NCBI GenBank assembly: GCA_019914945.1
Contig: CM034111.1
Location: 3,038,001-3,102,000 of the forward strand
Origin: Typha latifolia
Lineage: Eukaryota > Streptophyta > Magnoliopsida > Poales > Typhaceae
Direction: 5' to 3'
DNA length: 64,000 nt
The first letter of the stretch is position 1; each line of letters opens with the position of its first letter. Position numbers and translations under genes: made by a program. This document shows, piece by piece, positions 12,501 to 22,682 of this stretch. The notes beneath the pieces are model-generated. The model was not told where the DNA came from, did not search any database, and saw only the letters and a list, made by a program, of their open reading frames with translations.

Positions 12501-14112
12501 GCTTTTGTTCTAATTATACGGAAAAATTTTAAACTTCAACTTAATAGGTTGTGGCTCGGCTCGGGCTCGATTCAGCTCTGCTTGAATAAGGCTTATTTTA
12601 GGCTCGAGCTCAACTCTAGCTCGGTTTGGCTCGGCTTGAGCTCAGCTCGAGTTGAGCTAGGCCGAGTCTGAGCACAGTTAGAAGGCTCGAAATTAATTTC
12701 AAGCCGAGTCTAAGTTGGAGCCAGCTCGCTCAGGCTCGGCTTGTTTACAACCTTAGTAATGAGATCCTAGGAAGTACTTGATTTACATTACTTATTAATG
12801 ATTGGTCATTATGCACTTGAAATGAATCTTCCATAAACTCTTCATAAAGCTTTTGTTTTGGCGGATTCTTGAAGCCAATACAGTTTGTCATTTTTTCCCG
12901 TAGATCAAATCAAACATGATAGTTATTATTCATCTTGTTTTTAAACAAATAACATAGTTCTATTTGACAAGGTTCCCAATATTGGGATCGGCCAACCGGA
13001 AAAATTATACTTATTGACCATATTGGTCGTATCAGTCGATATGATATCAAACTATTTTAAATTATATAAATTCGAAAAATTATTAAAAATATAGGAAATT
13101 TTTTAAACATTTAGAAAAAGTGATAGAAAAATAAGAAAATAACAATTACCAACATAGTAAATCTAAAAATTAAAAAATACTCACTTATTTAAAATTATGA
13201 TTTCCAAGTTGAATATGGTAATTTTTTATGCTTGTAAATTACTGCTGCAGAAGTGAGATGAATGGAGTGAGATCTCTTTGTTCTACAGTAGTAAGAGAGG
13301 GAGAGAAAGATGGGGTAAAAGAGTTGGAAAGAAAGAGAGAAGTGAAATGAAAAGTAGAGGAAAAAATGCTATTCGAGTTCACCAGAGTGAGAAGTCGCTA
13401 GAGGAGCTCATCATATGTAATACCATCACGCTTGGGGAGGTGGTCAACATAATCTGGAACCAACAAGGTTTCGATTTATGGCGGAACTTTCGAGAACAAT
13501 TGAGGGTGATCTAGCCATCTAAAAGATCTGACATTTTGATAGGTTGTTTTTCTTGAAGTAAAGGATGCAACGTAACCAGAATCATGTCGATCGGAGGTAT
13601 AGATCAAAAGTTATGGGCGAATTACTAATCGATGGTCAAATTGTGGCGGGATGATCGAGGTTGGTGAAGAGTGGAATAATAATTAGGATAATAGAAGGTG
13701 ACAATAGCGACGAGAGGTAGAGGTAGGAGAGAGAGGAGAGCTAGAAAAGGAAAACTGAAATGTTGTGGGGGCAAAGGAGAGAGAGAGAGAGAGAGGAGGA
13801 GGAGAGCTAGAAAAGGAAAACTGAAATATTTTATCAATCGATTCAATAAAATTGTCTTTCACATATTTAGAGGCTAATTTAACAAGCAGAATAAACAAAA
13901 GATTATCCTAAAAATAATGTATTCTCATCGGGCGTGAGCCCATTTAAATGGGTAAAAATCGTTCTCTGTATTTGCGAGCGTGTGCAGAAACGTTTGAACG
14001 CGACAACAATAAATTCTTAACTTTGAAAAAAAAAAGATTCAGCTCAAGACAATTAGGTCTAACCTTAGTCGTATCAAGATGAGCTGAGAAAAGTGTGAAG
14101 CATGGGAGGAGA

Positions 14113-14149
<37 letters not shown>

Positions 14150-15344
14150 GAAAGAATACAAGGGGATTGAAAAGAGATGAAGCAAAGAAAAGATAGAAGA
14201 GAGGAAATAAAGCATGGAAATTAAGCAGGCAGAGTATTTATTGAGGTGTTGAAGGCTGTTTCAGTTTTCTCATTTGCTAAAAGTATCCTATCGCTGCAAT
14301 TGCTGTCAGTGAAAGCTATTTTGGCTGATATCCATATGTCCTAAAAGGTTGGCAACAAGATAGACTTGCATGAAAATCCTTAAAGTGATGATTGTCTTTC
14401 GTTGTCAAAGATGCCAGATTTAGTGTGCTTCTTGTTTATTGGATGTTCAACAGTTTCGAGAAATTCATACATAAATTTGGAAACCAAATCTGAAAGGAGT
14501 TTACTAGAATAGGAAAGATAGCTTTTAGAGCCTACTACGACCACCACATCAACATAATTTTAAAAAGAAGTTAGCTAGGGACATAAATTACTGATTTCTC
14601 CTAAGTCAAATTTTTAAACAACTCATATCACGCCGTTTTAGCCGATGCGGCCTATCCAACTCGGGATTGGCCGAAACTGCCATCCTTGCTATTTGGGATA
14701 ATCTTTACAAAATGAGTCAATTTACTTATATTTTATTTATCTATATGCCAATCGGCATATGCTCTTCCACCAGTTTTCTGTCCAGGTCATTCAGTAACAC
14801 TAAACTGGCCGTGCATATTTGAGTAATTTCTCTAATCTGACTACTGCATTCACACAGGGGTCTTTCAATAGCACTGGGCTAATTGTTTCTTCAAAGCTTC
14901 CAAGGTTCTCTGACATGTATACTCTTACGGTAGCCAGTGCAGATCCGGAGTCTATTTCTGCCAATAAACCAGTCAAACTTACAAAGAGCGTTACAAAATG
15001 GTAATGACACACTCATTACGTACTTCTGAGGAGGATTATATGTTCATACTCGTATGGTTTGTTGGTTAGCTGTTTCAGATGAAATTTGATCAATAATTAG
15101 CTAGGACTATTAAAAAAAAGTATACTTTGATAATGGCTACTCAGGTGTATCTTTGCTTCAGTGGTCCGACTTGTTTCCTTTTAGACTAGTGTGTTTCTTT
15201 TCACTATTATCTTCATTATCTTCATATTTTGACTATCATTTCTTTGCCAGGTTCACTAAAGATGGGATTCTTGTGGAAGGTCTTTTCTGGAAGGATGTTG
15301 AGGGGCTGATCAACGACTACAATGCTGATGGCAAGAACAAGTGA
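9557..15344 (+). CDS. SPC25: Signal peptidase complex subunit 2 (SPC25 family)
   Basis: Non-catalytic subunit of the ER signal peptidase complex, which removes signal peptides from secretory proteins. Exons are 9557-9649, 9739-9890, 9994-10075, 14858-15000 and 15251-15344, giving 187 residues, a normal family length. The N-terminus has KKANLLDPHAIKHLLDES; next comes a first membrane segment (about 49-65, before QFYPKKFPENRD). A second membrane segment (about 75-95) leads to SYTKEKNAILFTYPP. The C-terminal domain includes VSSKLPRFSDMYTL and ends FTKDGILVEGLFWKDVEGLI. The start is the first ATG in good context, and the upstream residues match the family. Intron 2 (9891-9993) begins ATATCCTTTT, a U12-type donor; keeping frame requires exon 3 to start at 9994. 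Intron 3 is 4.8 kb and carries repeats. Confidence 0.93.
12041..12756. repeat. GCTCGG-rich dispersed element with flanking direct repeats
   Basis: Both ends are built from variants of GGCTCGGCT and AGCCGAGC. A segment of about 65 bases at about 12090-12150 (GGCTTGAAATTCGTTTCGAG, later CTGGCTCGCTCAGGCTTGG) recurs in the same orientation at about 12684-12750 (GGCTCGAAATTAATTTCAAG, later CCAGCTCGCTCAGGCTCGG). Between them lies a CT/CTC-rich tract that yields Pro/Ser or Glu-rich frames. It looks like a non-coding mobile or satellite-like element; its class is unknown. Confidence 0.5.
12965..14702. mobile_element. Possible degenerate non-autonomous transposon in the SPC25 intron
   Basis: The left edge carries CCCAATATTGGGATCGGCCA. 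The right edge, read in reverse complement, carries TCCCAAATAGC then TTTCGGCCAATCCC, so the ends are loosely inverted copies sharing TCGGCCAA and ATATGA motifs. Purine-rich tracts fill the middle. No transposase is visible. This is weak, mostly inferred from the edge motifs. Confidence 0.25.
14117..14147. repeat. (GA)n microsatellite
   Basis: About 15 GA units inside the SPC25 intron; a shorter GA tract lies at about 13776-13797. Confidence 0.85.
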
Positions 15345-17759
15345 ACCAAGTCACTCCCTTGTCTTGATAAGGAGAGGTGTTGAATGCTGATCTTTGAAAT
15401 CTCTTAAAACATTTTGCAGCCATCCGTAGAATATCTCCTCCTGTTTTGAACTTTACATTATTAAGATAACAAATATTTATTCTCTATCATCTTAGCTGGT
15501 TATGTGATGGTTTGGTCCCATAAGCTTTTCAATCGTCGTCAAAGATTGCTCCCCTTCCAACCTAATTAATATTTGAGTGCGGCATTCGTCTCTCATCTTG
15601 GTTTTGTTTAGGGATTATTTTCACCCTTATAATCAGAAGGGAATATTTTAATAGTTAGATAGTTAATCCGTCACAAAAAAATAAATGAGATTACGTAAAT
15701 ATATACAAAAGTTGAGGAGATCTAGATATAATTATTTCTAATCAGAATTTACACTTCCTAAAGCATGCATCACTGTGCAAATAATCATTTCAACAAGAAT
15801 TTTTTTGTTTAAAAAGAAAAGAAAACCATCCCCTTGGTTGTTCACAGTAGATAAATAAGATCACCAATGTTTGACATACCATACCCTTCACTGAATCCTG
15901 GCACAATCTTTAGGAATATGCTGAACATAACGGGACTATGGACTACATAAGGGGGGACCCATCCTTTTCAGGTTAATTATAGGACGCATACAAATTCTAG
16001 CAGTGGTCAATTAATTTGGTCCCCACGCTGCCTCAGCTCCCATTCTTTCTCGTTCCCTTTTGGGATTTTGGCTGCATGCAATCCCCTCATACGTGCATGG
16101 GAGGACGCCATGAGATCGTATGTGCCGTATGGGTAAGGGAATTGCTACAGTCCACCCGTTCATATGACACACAATATTACACATAAGAAGGACAATTGCT
16201 TATAGCTGTCATGCGTCTTGTAATGCTGCCTCGATTCATTTTTATTCCATGTGATGTGGGGAAAAGATTTGGACAGATGGTGAAATCTTGTCACTATTGA
16301 TCACAAAAAGTGCACCCTCCCTATAACTTTTCTTTATTCCTTTTTCTGTTGAGAAAAATAAGAATTTAACGATGTTCTAATTACACCGTCGAGTTCTCGT
16401 ATGACATGAACACTCTCTTGCTCAATTACTTTTAATCAAATGCATCCTATCAATTCTTTATGGATGATGACTGATAAGCCATGATCAAATAAATTTAAGA
16501 AACAAGCTGGACCAACAAGTATGGTTCATATCATTTGTTGTCCAGCTTGCCTCTTGAATTTATGTGAGATTGGGAATGAGACCTTGTCGCCTAATTATCA
16601 AGAGATGTAGGCTTCAAAGATCATCTAATCCACTACCACTAGATCGATAAAGATTATGAAAATAGAAGGATAAGCTTGAGTGTGGTCCATACTCCACACT
16701 CTAGGATGGGCATCTTTTATTGCCGTTTGCAAGCATCCTATATATAGCAAAACCATTAATTTTTCTATGAAGAATATAAGAACCTTTATTTTATTTTTCT
16801 TATTCATGAAAATGCAATTACATATGTAGTAATTTATATGTATATAAGAAACAAGGTCCTACAATAGACAGTTAGAAAGGGCCTACGAATCATCATAAAT
16901 AAACCAATATTTTCTGTAGATACAATATATGGTTGCATTTTAGTGTTTTTTTTTTTTTTGAAAGGGTCCTATTTAGGATTTGTGCATGCATGGGTCCTTG
17001 CAAGTATTGAACTGATCCTCCTGCTCATTGGGAACCAAGTTGCTCGTTGTAGTTCATAAAGTATTATTGATCCCTCCCAACCTTTTGGGATCATATAATA
17101 AGCAGTGCACAAAATTCCTACAAAGAAGTCAAACTATATTATGTGATTGCGATTTCATAGTAATCATCCTTAGTAGATATTAAATTTTGGGTAGCAACTT
17201 GGTTCGAGGGATTCTTTATTAGACTCTTTCCCTTTATAAGTTGGAAGAATTTTTCTTCTTTATTATCCGGTGAAAATTTTGAAGAGAACGAAACAATAGA
17301 ATCTTCAAGTTTAAACCTTTCACACTGTTTGACTTTCTCCTTAAGCTGGTTAGTCTTTTATAAACTCCTTCATTTTACTTATTTGTTCCCTTTTCTAATT
17401 AAATTTTAAATTCCTTTATAAATTATTTCTTTAAATCTCATAATTAGATATCACATAGTATTTTTTTTTTTAAATAGGTCCAACTGTTAGTATAAGTGGT
17501 TTCGAATCTCTCTAACAAACAAATTAAAAGTTCAAATTGGTAAGCTGTGTGTCAAACTAGCTTAGCTTATTATTGATAGGCAAATCCATTCTTCAATATA
17601 TAGTCAAAGACTTTTAAATAATTCCAACAAAAAAAAAAAACTGTAGCTAAAACACTTTAAAGATTGTTAATCCATATCATCAGTAAAATGTCCTTTGTCC
17701 TCTGTCCTCTGAATCACAAAATTGTCGTCTTTAGACTCATCAGGAACTGTCTCCTTTTT

Positions 17760-17762
<3 letters not shown>
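15345..17762. other. Intergenic region between SPC25 and the germin-like genes
   Basis: The first few hundred bases are probably the SPC25 3' UTR. The rest is AT-rich with T tracts (near 16950 and 17460) and no supported coding exon. It contains a compact inverted repeat at 16489-16563, listed separately. Confidence 0.5.
16489..16563. repeat. Compact hairpin-forming inverted repeat
   Basis: Left arm 16489-16518 and right arm 16535-16563 pair over about 29 positions. Both arms carry the core CAAGCTGGAC / GTCCAGCTTG and outer ATAAATT / AATTTAT ends. There is one T-G wobble, two A-C mismatches and one bulged C. The 16-base loop can pair further (TATG with CATA). It lies alone in intergenic DNA and resembles a small RNA precursor or a very small palindromic insertion. 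The loop is short for a plant pre-miRNA and I do not recognise a known miRNA in it. Confidence 0.5.

Positions 17763-17821
<59 letters not shown>
17763..17821. repeat. (CT)29 microsatellite upstream of the germin-like gene
   Basis: About 29 uninterrupted CT units roughly 150 bases before the TATA box. A CT tract occupies the equivalent place upstream of the duplicated pseudogene (20276-20316). Confidence 0.95.
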
Positions 17822-17825
<4 letters not shown>

Positions 17826-17971
17826 TGCAATTTGGAAATATGCATACAGGACGTAGCTTCACGTGCTTACACATCCATGTACGTGAAACCTTGCATGCAT
17901 GGAATCCAATCTCCTCTAATTAACCCACCAATTAACCCACCAATTAAAAGCCATGCATCCAATTCCTCCTC

Positions 17972-17979
17972 TATATAAA
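17972..17979 (+). promoter_or_regulatory. TATA box of the germin-like gene
   Basis: TATATAAA lies 82 bases before the ATG at 18061, in a block conserved with the pseudogene copy (CCAATTCCTCCTCTATATAA). Just upstream is a 14-base unit repeated in tandem (TTAACCCACCAA, about 17920-17946), and RY-type GCATGCATGG at about 17892. Transcription probably starts near 18005. Confidence 0.75.
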
Positions 17980-18060
17980 CCCCTCCCAATTAAGTCCCCC
18001 ATATCATCATCCTACACCACAACATACATCACAAAAACAAAACAAAGAAAACTCCACACC

Positions 18061-18687
18061 ATGCTTCCTATCCTCCTCTCCTTCCTCCTCCTCCTCTTCC
18101 CTTCCTCCCTCCTCGCCGATGACTTCTGCGTCGCCGACCTCGCCGGCCCCACCACCCCGTCCGGCTACACCTGCAAGAAACCCTCCAGCGTCACCGTCAA
18201 AGACTTCGTCTTCTCCGGCCTCGGCGTCCCGGGCAACACGTCGAACATCATCAAGGCCGCCGTCACCCCGGCCTTCGTCGGCCAGTTCCCGGGCGTCAAC
18301 GGCCTCGGCATCTCCGCCGCCCGCCTCGACCTCGCCGTCGGCGGCGTCGTCCCCCTCCACACCCACCCGGCCGCCTCCGAGTTCCTGGTCGTCACCCAAG
18401 GTTGCATCTTGGCCGGCTTCATCAGCACCTCCAACGACGTATACTATACGACGCTCAAGAAGGGAGAATCCATGCTGTTTCCGCAAGGCTTGCTCCACTT
18501 CCAGGTCAACGCCGGCGGGGTGACGGCGGTGGCGGTGGTGAGCTTTAGTAGCCCCAACCCCGGGTTGCAGATCACGGCGTTCGCGCTCTTCGCGAATAGC
18601 TTACCATCGGCGTTGGTGGAGAAGGTGAGCTTCCTTGACGACGCTCAGGTTAAGAAGCTCAAGAAGGTGCTCGGAGGAAGCGGATAG
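18061..18687 (+). CDS. Germin-like protein, intact single-exon copy
   Basis: Secreted cupin of the plant cell wall. Germin-like proteins form metal-binding oligomers, several with superoxide dismutase activity; the activity of this one is not shown by sequence. It has 208 residues, typical for the family. A signal peptide covers about 1-19 ([15 protein letters not shown]). The paired N-terminal cysteines are Cys23 and Cys38. An N-glycosylation sequon NTS lies at 59-61. Cupin box 1 is [10 protein letters not shown] with metal ligands His100, His102 and Glu107. Box 2 is [11 protein letters not shown] with His146. The Met at 18061 is chosen because it begins the signal peptide and follows the TATA box; the longer upstream in-frame Met (17953) precedes the TATA box. 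The exon is very GC-rich. Its tandem copy at 20507 is broken. Confidence 0.95.
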   Translation: MLPILLSFLLLLFPSSLLADDFCVADLAGPTTPSGYTCKKPSSVTVKDFVFSGLGVPGNTSNIIKAAVTPAFVGQFPGVNGLGISAARLDLAVGGVVPLHTHPAASEFLVVTQGCILAGFISTSNDVYYTTLKKGESMLFPQGLLHFQVNAGGVTAVAVVSFSSPNPGLQITAFALFANSLPSALVEKVSFLDDAQVKKLKKVLGGSG

Positions 18688-19419
18688 AGGAAAGAGAGGG
18701 TGGCTTTATGCTTAATTCGGTGTGTCTAGTTATGATTTAATTCTTGTCTGTGTGTGTGCTAATTAATTGTTTGGGTTTGAGTTTGTCTTTGGATGCATAA
18801 GCTTTGTTGGTGTCACCTTGATTTCTATAAGTAAAATGTGTCATTTGGTATGCTGTTTTATTTTTATTTTTTTTAACACCAAAATTACACTTTATCTCTT
18901 GCCGTTTAACCTTTCTATCGGTCAGACGAGTTGCTAAGTGAGAATATTTTTACAAGGGTAACTAAGTAGTTTATCTTCTCGTTAATGGTCGGCTAACGGT
19001 TAAGTGCTTATGTTTGAAGTCAAAATCGGTGGTTTAGTTTAATTTGTTATCTTTAATTAAGGTTTTTTCAGGTGTGTGTGTTAATTCTATGTGGTTGCTT
19101 AGTTGTGTGGGTTAGTGTTTGGATGCATAATTATATGCTTTGTTGGTGTTTGGAGTTTAATTAACTTGTTAATCTTTTCAATGTTTGCATTGTGAGCTAG
19201 TAAAAGATTGTGATTTAGGGCTGTGGTTTAGCATTCTTTTATCAAACATTAAAAGGAAAAAAATTGAGAAAGAAAAACACAGAAGTAAAAGGTTGTTGAG
19301 GAAAATTTCAACTTCTGGTAAAAAATTTCAGTAATAAAATATTAAAATATCATACGAAGTTAAAAGAGAGCTTTCTTATATATCTACCTCTGTCCAATGG
19401 GAGCTAAGACTTTGGAAAA

Positions 19420-19423
<4 letters not shown>

Positions 19424-19457
<34 letters not shown>
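19424..19457. repeat. (CT)n microsatellite
   Basis: About 17 CT units in the 3' flank of the intact germin-like gene. A much shorter CT stretch occupies the matching place near 21815 in the second copy. Confidence 0.85.
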
Positions 19458-19462
<5 letters not shown>

Positions 19463-19679
19463 AATCTCTACATCGATCCATCAAAACATCTCCATCCATA
19501 TCTAAATATTTTTTGTGTTTATAGATTATGAACACTTAAACTAATCATAAATTAGATAAAAAGATGATTTAAAATTTATAGACTAATCATAATCATAAAT
19601 TAAAAACAGAAACTAATTAATCTTTCAAAATATACAAGTTTGATATCTTATAAACCCAAATCACAAACTTGTAAAGATT

Positions 19680-20266
19680 ATTCTCTTCCCTCCTCTTAAT
19701 TCTTCTTAGAGCTGAAAACCAATTTCCAGAAACGTGCACCTCTAATTCTTCCAACAAAGCTTGTATATTCCACCTCAATATACTGCTCATTTACACTACT
19801 CTCTACCCAAGCCTTACAACCACCATTCTGAGGTTTACTTCTCTTAAGTGCATCCTTCTATCTGAACAATTTGTACTGATATTTTCCTCCTCTTAGTCCT
19901 CCGTCAAGCTTCACATCAATTTCCAGTGATGAATCTCTCTACTTTCCCTTTTCTCTTTTAGAACTAGTTGTTCTATTACCATGCCCTGCTTTACAAGATC
20001 AAAAGGTTATGCTGGTTAGCTTTAATTGTCAGTGTCATTGCAGTTTGTGTAATTTATTTAGGGAAATAATTAACCAGCACACAGATAAAAGAATGACAAG
20101 AAAGGCATGAATAACTATTAAGCATACGGAAACTATTAGGTGTCAAGAGAGTAAATAGTGAAGCTAAAGGATACTATTAATGTGTTGAGAGAATGTTTGT
20201 TGATAGGAAATATTGAATACTTGATGTCTCTAGGAGCAGAGAAGAAATACTTGACAGGAAATATTT
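19680..20266 (+). repeat. Dispersed ~570-bp repeat, copy 1
   Basis: The left part (TCCTCTTAATTCTTCTTAGA, AGCTGAAAACCAATTT, GTATATTCCACCT) and the right part (GGAAACTATTAGGTGT, GAGAATGTTTGTTGA, TACTTGATGTCTCTAGGA) recur in the same orientation and order at 24824-25398. The centre (about 19990-20085) does not match that copy. No coding capacity is evident. Confidence 0.75.
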
Positions 20267-20270
20267 TATG

Positions 20271-20275
<5 letters not shown>

Positions 20276-20316
<41 letters not shown>
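20276..20316. repeat. (CT)n microsatellite upstream of the germin-like pseudogene
   Basis: About 20 CT units, followed by GCAATTTGGAAATAT, which also follows the CT tract of the intact gene. The duplication breakpoint is therefore at or left of this tract. Confidence 0.95.
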
Positions 20317-20321
<5 letters not shown>

Positions 20322-20439
20322 TTGGAAATATCTATACAGGATGAAAACTTGCACGTGAAACCTTGCATGCATGGAATCCAATCTCCTCTAATTAACCCAC
20401 CAATTAATCTCATCAACCCCATGCATCCAATTCCTCCTC

Positions 20440-20447
20440 TATATAAA
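20440..20447 (+). promoter_or_regulatory. Retained TATA box of the germin-like pseudogene
   Basis: TATATAAA lies 67 bases before the ATG at 20507, in the same CCAATTCCTCCTC context as the intact gene. The core promoter survived even though the coding exon did not, so transcription is still possible. Confidence 0.6.
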
Positions 20448-20506
20448 CCCTCCACCAAAACCCCCATGATGATGATCATCCTACACTACAAAGAAAACTC
20501 CACACC

Positions 20507-21111
20507 ATGTTTCCTATCCTCCTCTCCCTCCTCCTCCCTTGCTCCCTCCTCGCCCACGACTTCTGCGTCGGCAACCTCGCCGGACACACCACCCCCTCCG
20601 GCTACACCTGCAAGAAAACCTCCACCGTCACCGTCGACGATTTCTTCTTCTCCGGCCTCGGCGTCCCGGGAAACACGTCGAACATAATCAAGGCCGCCGT
20701 CACCCCTGCCTTCGTCGGCCAGTTCCCGGGTGTCAACGGCCTCGGCATCTCCCTCGCGCGCCTCGACATCGCCGTCGGCGGCGTCGTCTCACTCCGCACC
20801 CACCCGGCCGCCTCCGAGATCCTCCTCGTCACCCAAGGGAGCATCGTGGCCGGCTTCATCTCCACCGCGAACGTCGTATAATATAAAACGCTCCACAAGG
20901 GAGATGCCATGGTGTTTCCGCAAGGTTTGCTCCACTTCCAGGTCAACGGCGGCGGCGGTGGCAAGCTTTAGTAGCCCCAACCCCGGGTTGCAGATCACGC
21001 CGCTCGCGCTCTTCGGGAATAGCTTGCCGTCGGCGCTGGTGGAGAAGGTGAGCTTTCTTAATGACGCGGAGGTGAAGAAGCTCAAGAAAGTGCTCGGAGG
21101 AACTCAGTATA
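20507..21111 (+). pseudogene. Germin-like protein pseudogene (tandem copy)
   Basis: Tandem duplicate of the gene at 18061, about 2.45 kb away and highly similar. The first 124 codons still read as a germin-like protein with a signal peptide, but there are four lesions against the intact copy. (1) The box 1 ligand His100 codon CAC is CGC, giving [10 protein letters not shown]. (2) The TAC codon after NVV is TAA (20879-20881), ending the frame before box 2. (3) A net 14-base loss after [11 protein letters not shown] (about 20947-20970) shifts the frame. (4) The original stop is lost, so the remaining frame ([12 protein letters not shown] through [10 protein letters not shown]) would run on to about 21164. 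Without box 2 His146 and one box 1 His the product cannot form the metal site. The GC-rich composition is retained, so the inactivation is probably recent. Confidence 0.92.
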
Positions 21112-21164
21112 GGAAAGAGGGTGGTTTTAAGTTAAATTTGGTGTGCCTACTAGTTATGGCTTAA

Positions 21165-22682
21165 TTCTCGTTTGAGTGTGTGCTAATTAATTCTTTGGGT
21201 TTGAGTTTGTGTTTGGATGCATAAACTTTGTTGGTGTTACCTTGATTTCTAATAAGATTTTTTATGTCATGGGATAGTAAAAAGTAAAACAAGTCACTTT
21301 GTATGCTGTTTTATTTTTTTGTTTAGCGAAAATTACTGTTTATCTCTTGCGGTTTGGTGCGAGTTGCTAAGTGAACAAACTATCCCTACTATTTCTAAAT
21401 CAGTGTTTTTACTAGGGTTATTAAGTCTTTTATATTCTTGTTAATGATCGGTTAAGTGCTTAAGTTTGAAGTTAAAATTAGTGTTTCGAGGAAGTTGGTA
21501 GGGGAGAGAGGGTCATTTAGTTTAATTTGTTATCTTCAATTAAGGTTTATTTTGGTGCGTGTTAATTCTCTGGGATTACTTAGTTGTGTGGGTTAGTGTT
21601 AGTGTTGGGATGCATAATTAAAAATTTGTTGGTGTTTGGGGTTTAATTAACTTGTTGATTTTTTAAATGTTTATGTTGTGAGCTAGTAAAAAAAATTGTG
21701 ACTTAGTGCTCTGCTTTAGCACTGTTTTATCAAATATTAGAAGAATTTTTTTTTCATAAACACTTGTCCAATGGAAGCTAAGAGTTGGGAGCTTTGATGA
21801 TTCCTATCTTCCTCTCACTCTCTCTCCATCCATTTAAATATTTTTTTTTATTTTTATAAATTATAAACTAGCAGACTAATCATAAGTAGCTAGATAAGTG
21901 AATTTGCAGTATAATCATTGGTTAGTAGTCATAAATAAGTTCAATTCACTCCCACAAGTTACTGGGCCTATATCCAAACATCTTCACTGTAATCACTAGT
22001 GACGTCTTAACGCCGATTTAAAGGTGTAATTGACTGAATCACCAAAAATAAGATGCAAAAATTATTAAGTTTTTTTTTTAAAAAAAATTTGAGATAATAT
22101 ATACACATACTAAATCTAAACCTCAAGTTGCAATTCACCAGATATTTTATCACTTGTCAAAATTGGAGTGTAATAAGGTAATGATCAGATAACAGGCAAA
22201 ATCTGTTGGAAAAAGAATTTGTTATCAATTATTGACTTCCGTCGTAGATAAGAATGAATTCTGTTACAGAGGGCAGCTTGCCTTCAATCTGCTTCATTCT
22301 AAGTACTCTACGAACGAATACAATAGCAGGGAGAAAGGCCAACGAACAGCATCACTGATGAGATGATCCAGAAAGAAAATTAGATCACTTTGTACAATGA
22401 TGCTTCCCATCCACGATGAGGATTCTTTATACTTCTGTAATCTTTGTTTCAGTCACCTCTACAGCGTCTCAGTTCAGTGCCTCCAACATCTGTATATGAT
22501 CATTTTTACCTCTGACTAGATTCAAGTTTGTAATGCATCAGACATATCCTAAACTGTGCTGCTGCAATGGTTGTATTTATCTCCATGCAACAGGGACAAT
22601 GATAATAGATCAGCCTTTATTCTCCTGCTCTTAATTCTCTGGACTGCAGCTTTTAATATAAAAATTGGTTACATGGCAACTT
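21165..22682. other. Spacer between the germin-like pseudogene and the O-fucosyltransferase-family gene
   Basis: The first ~700 bases are the duplicated germin-like 3' flank. The last few hundred bases, upstream of 22683 on the plus strand, are probably the 3' UTR of the minus-strand gene that follows. No other gene is supported. Confidence 0.5.

Larger units (their letters stand above)
10076..14857 (+). other. 4.8 kb repeat-bearing intron of SPC25
   Basis: The intron opens with GTGAGT and ends CACACAG. Its first 1.9 kb is plain AT-rich DNA. The rest holds a GCTCGG-rich element (about 12041-12756), a possible degenerate transposon (about 12965-14702) and two (GA)n tracts. Open frames inside it (such as 11202-11495 and 12116-12497) lack codon-like structure or homology that I recognise. 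Confidence 0.7.
18688..20275. other. Spacer between the two germin-like copies
   Basis: The 3' flank (about 18760-19500) aligns in patches with the pseudogene 3' flank (about 21180-21850), for example GTTTGGATGCATAA and TTTAATTAACTTGTT motifs. This shows that the duplication extended past the coding exon. A (TC)n tract lies at 19424-19457. The 19680-20266 part is one copy of a dispersed repeat, listed separately. Confidence 0.6.

Noticed and set aside
17953..18060. N-terminal extension of the germin-like protein from Met17953
   Set aside because: That ATG lies upstream of the TATA box and would place a non-signal sequence in front of a clear signal peptide.
18007..18498. 163-codon open frame antisense to the germin-like gene, plus other long overlapping frames there
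   Set aside because: The GC-rich exon makes stops rare in all frames. The product is low-complexity Gly/Asp/Glu-rich and the real gene is on the other strand.
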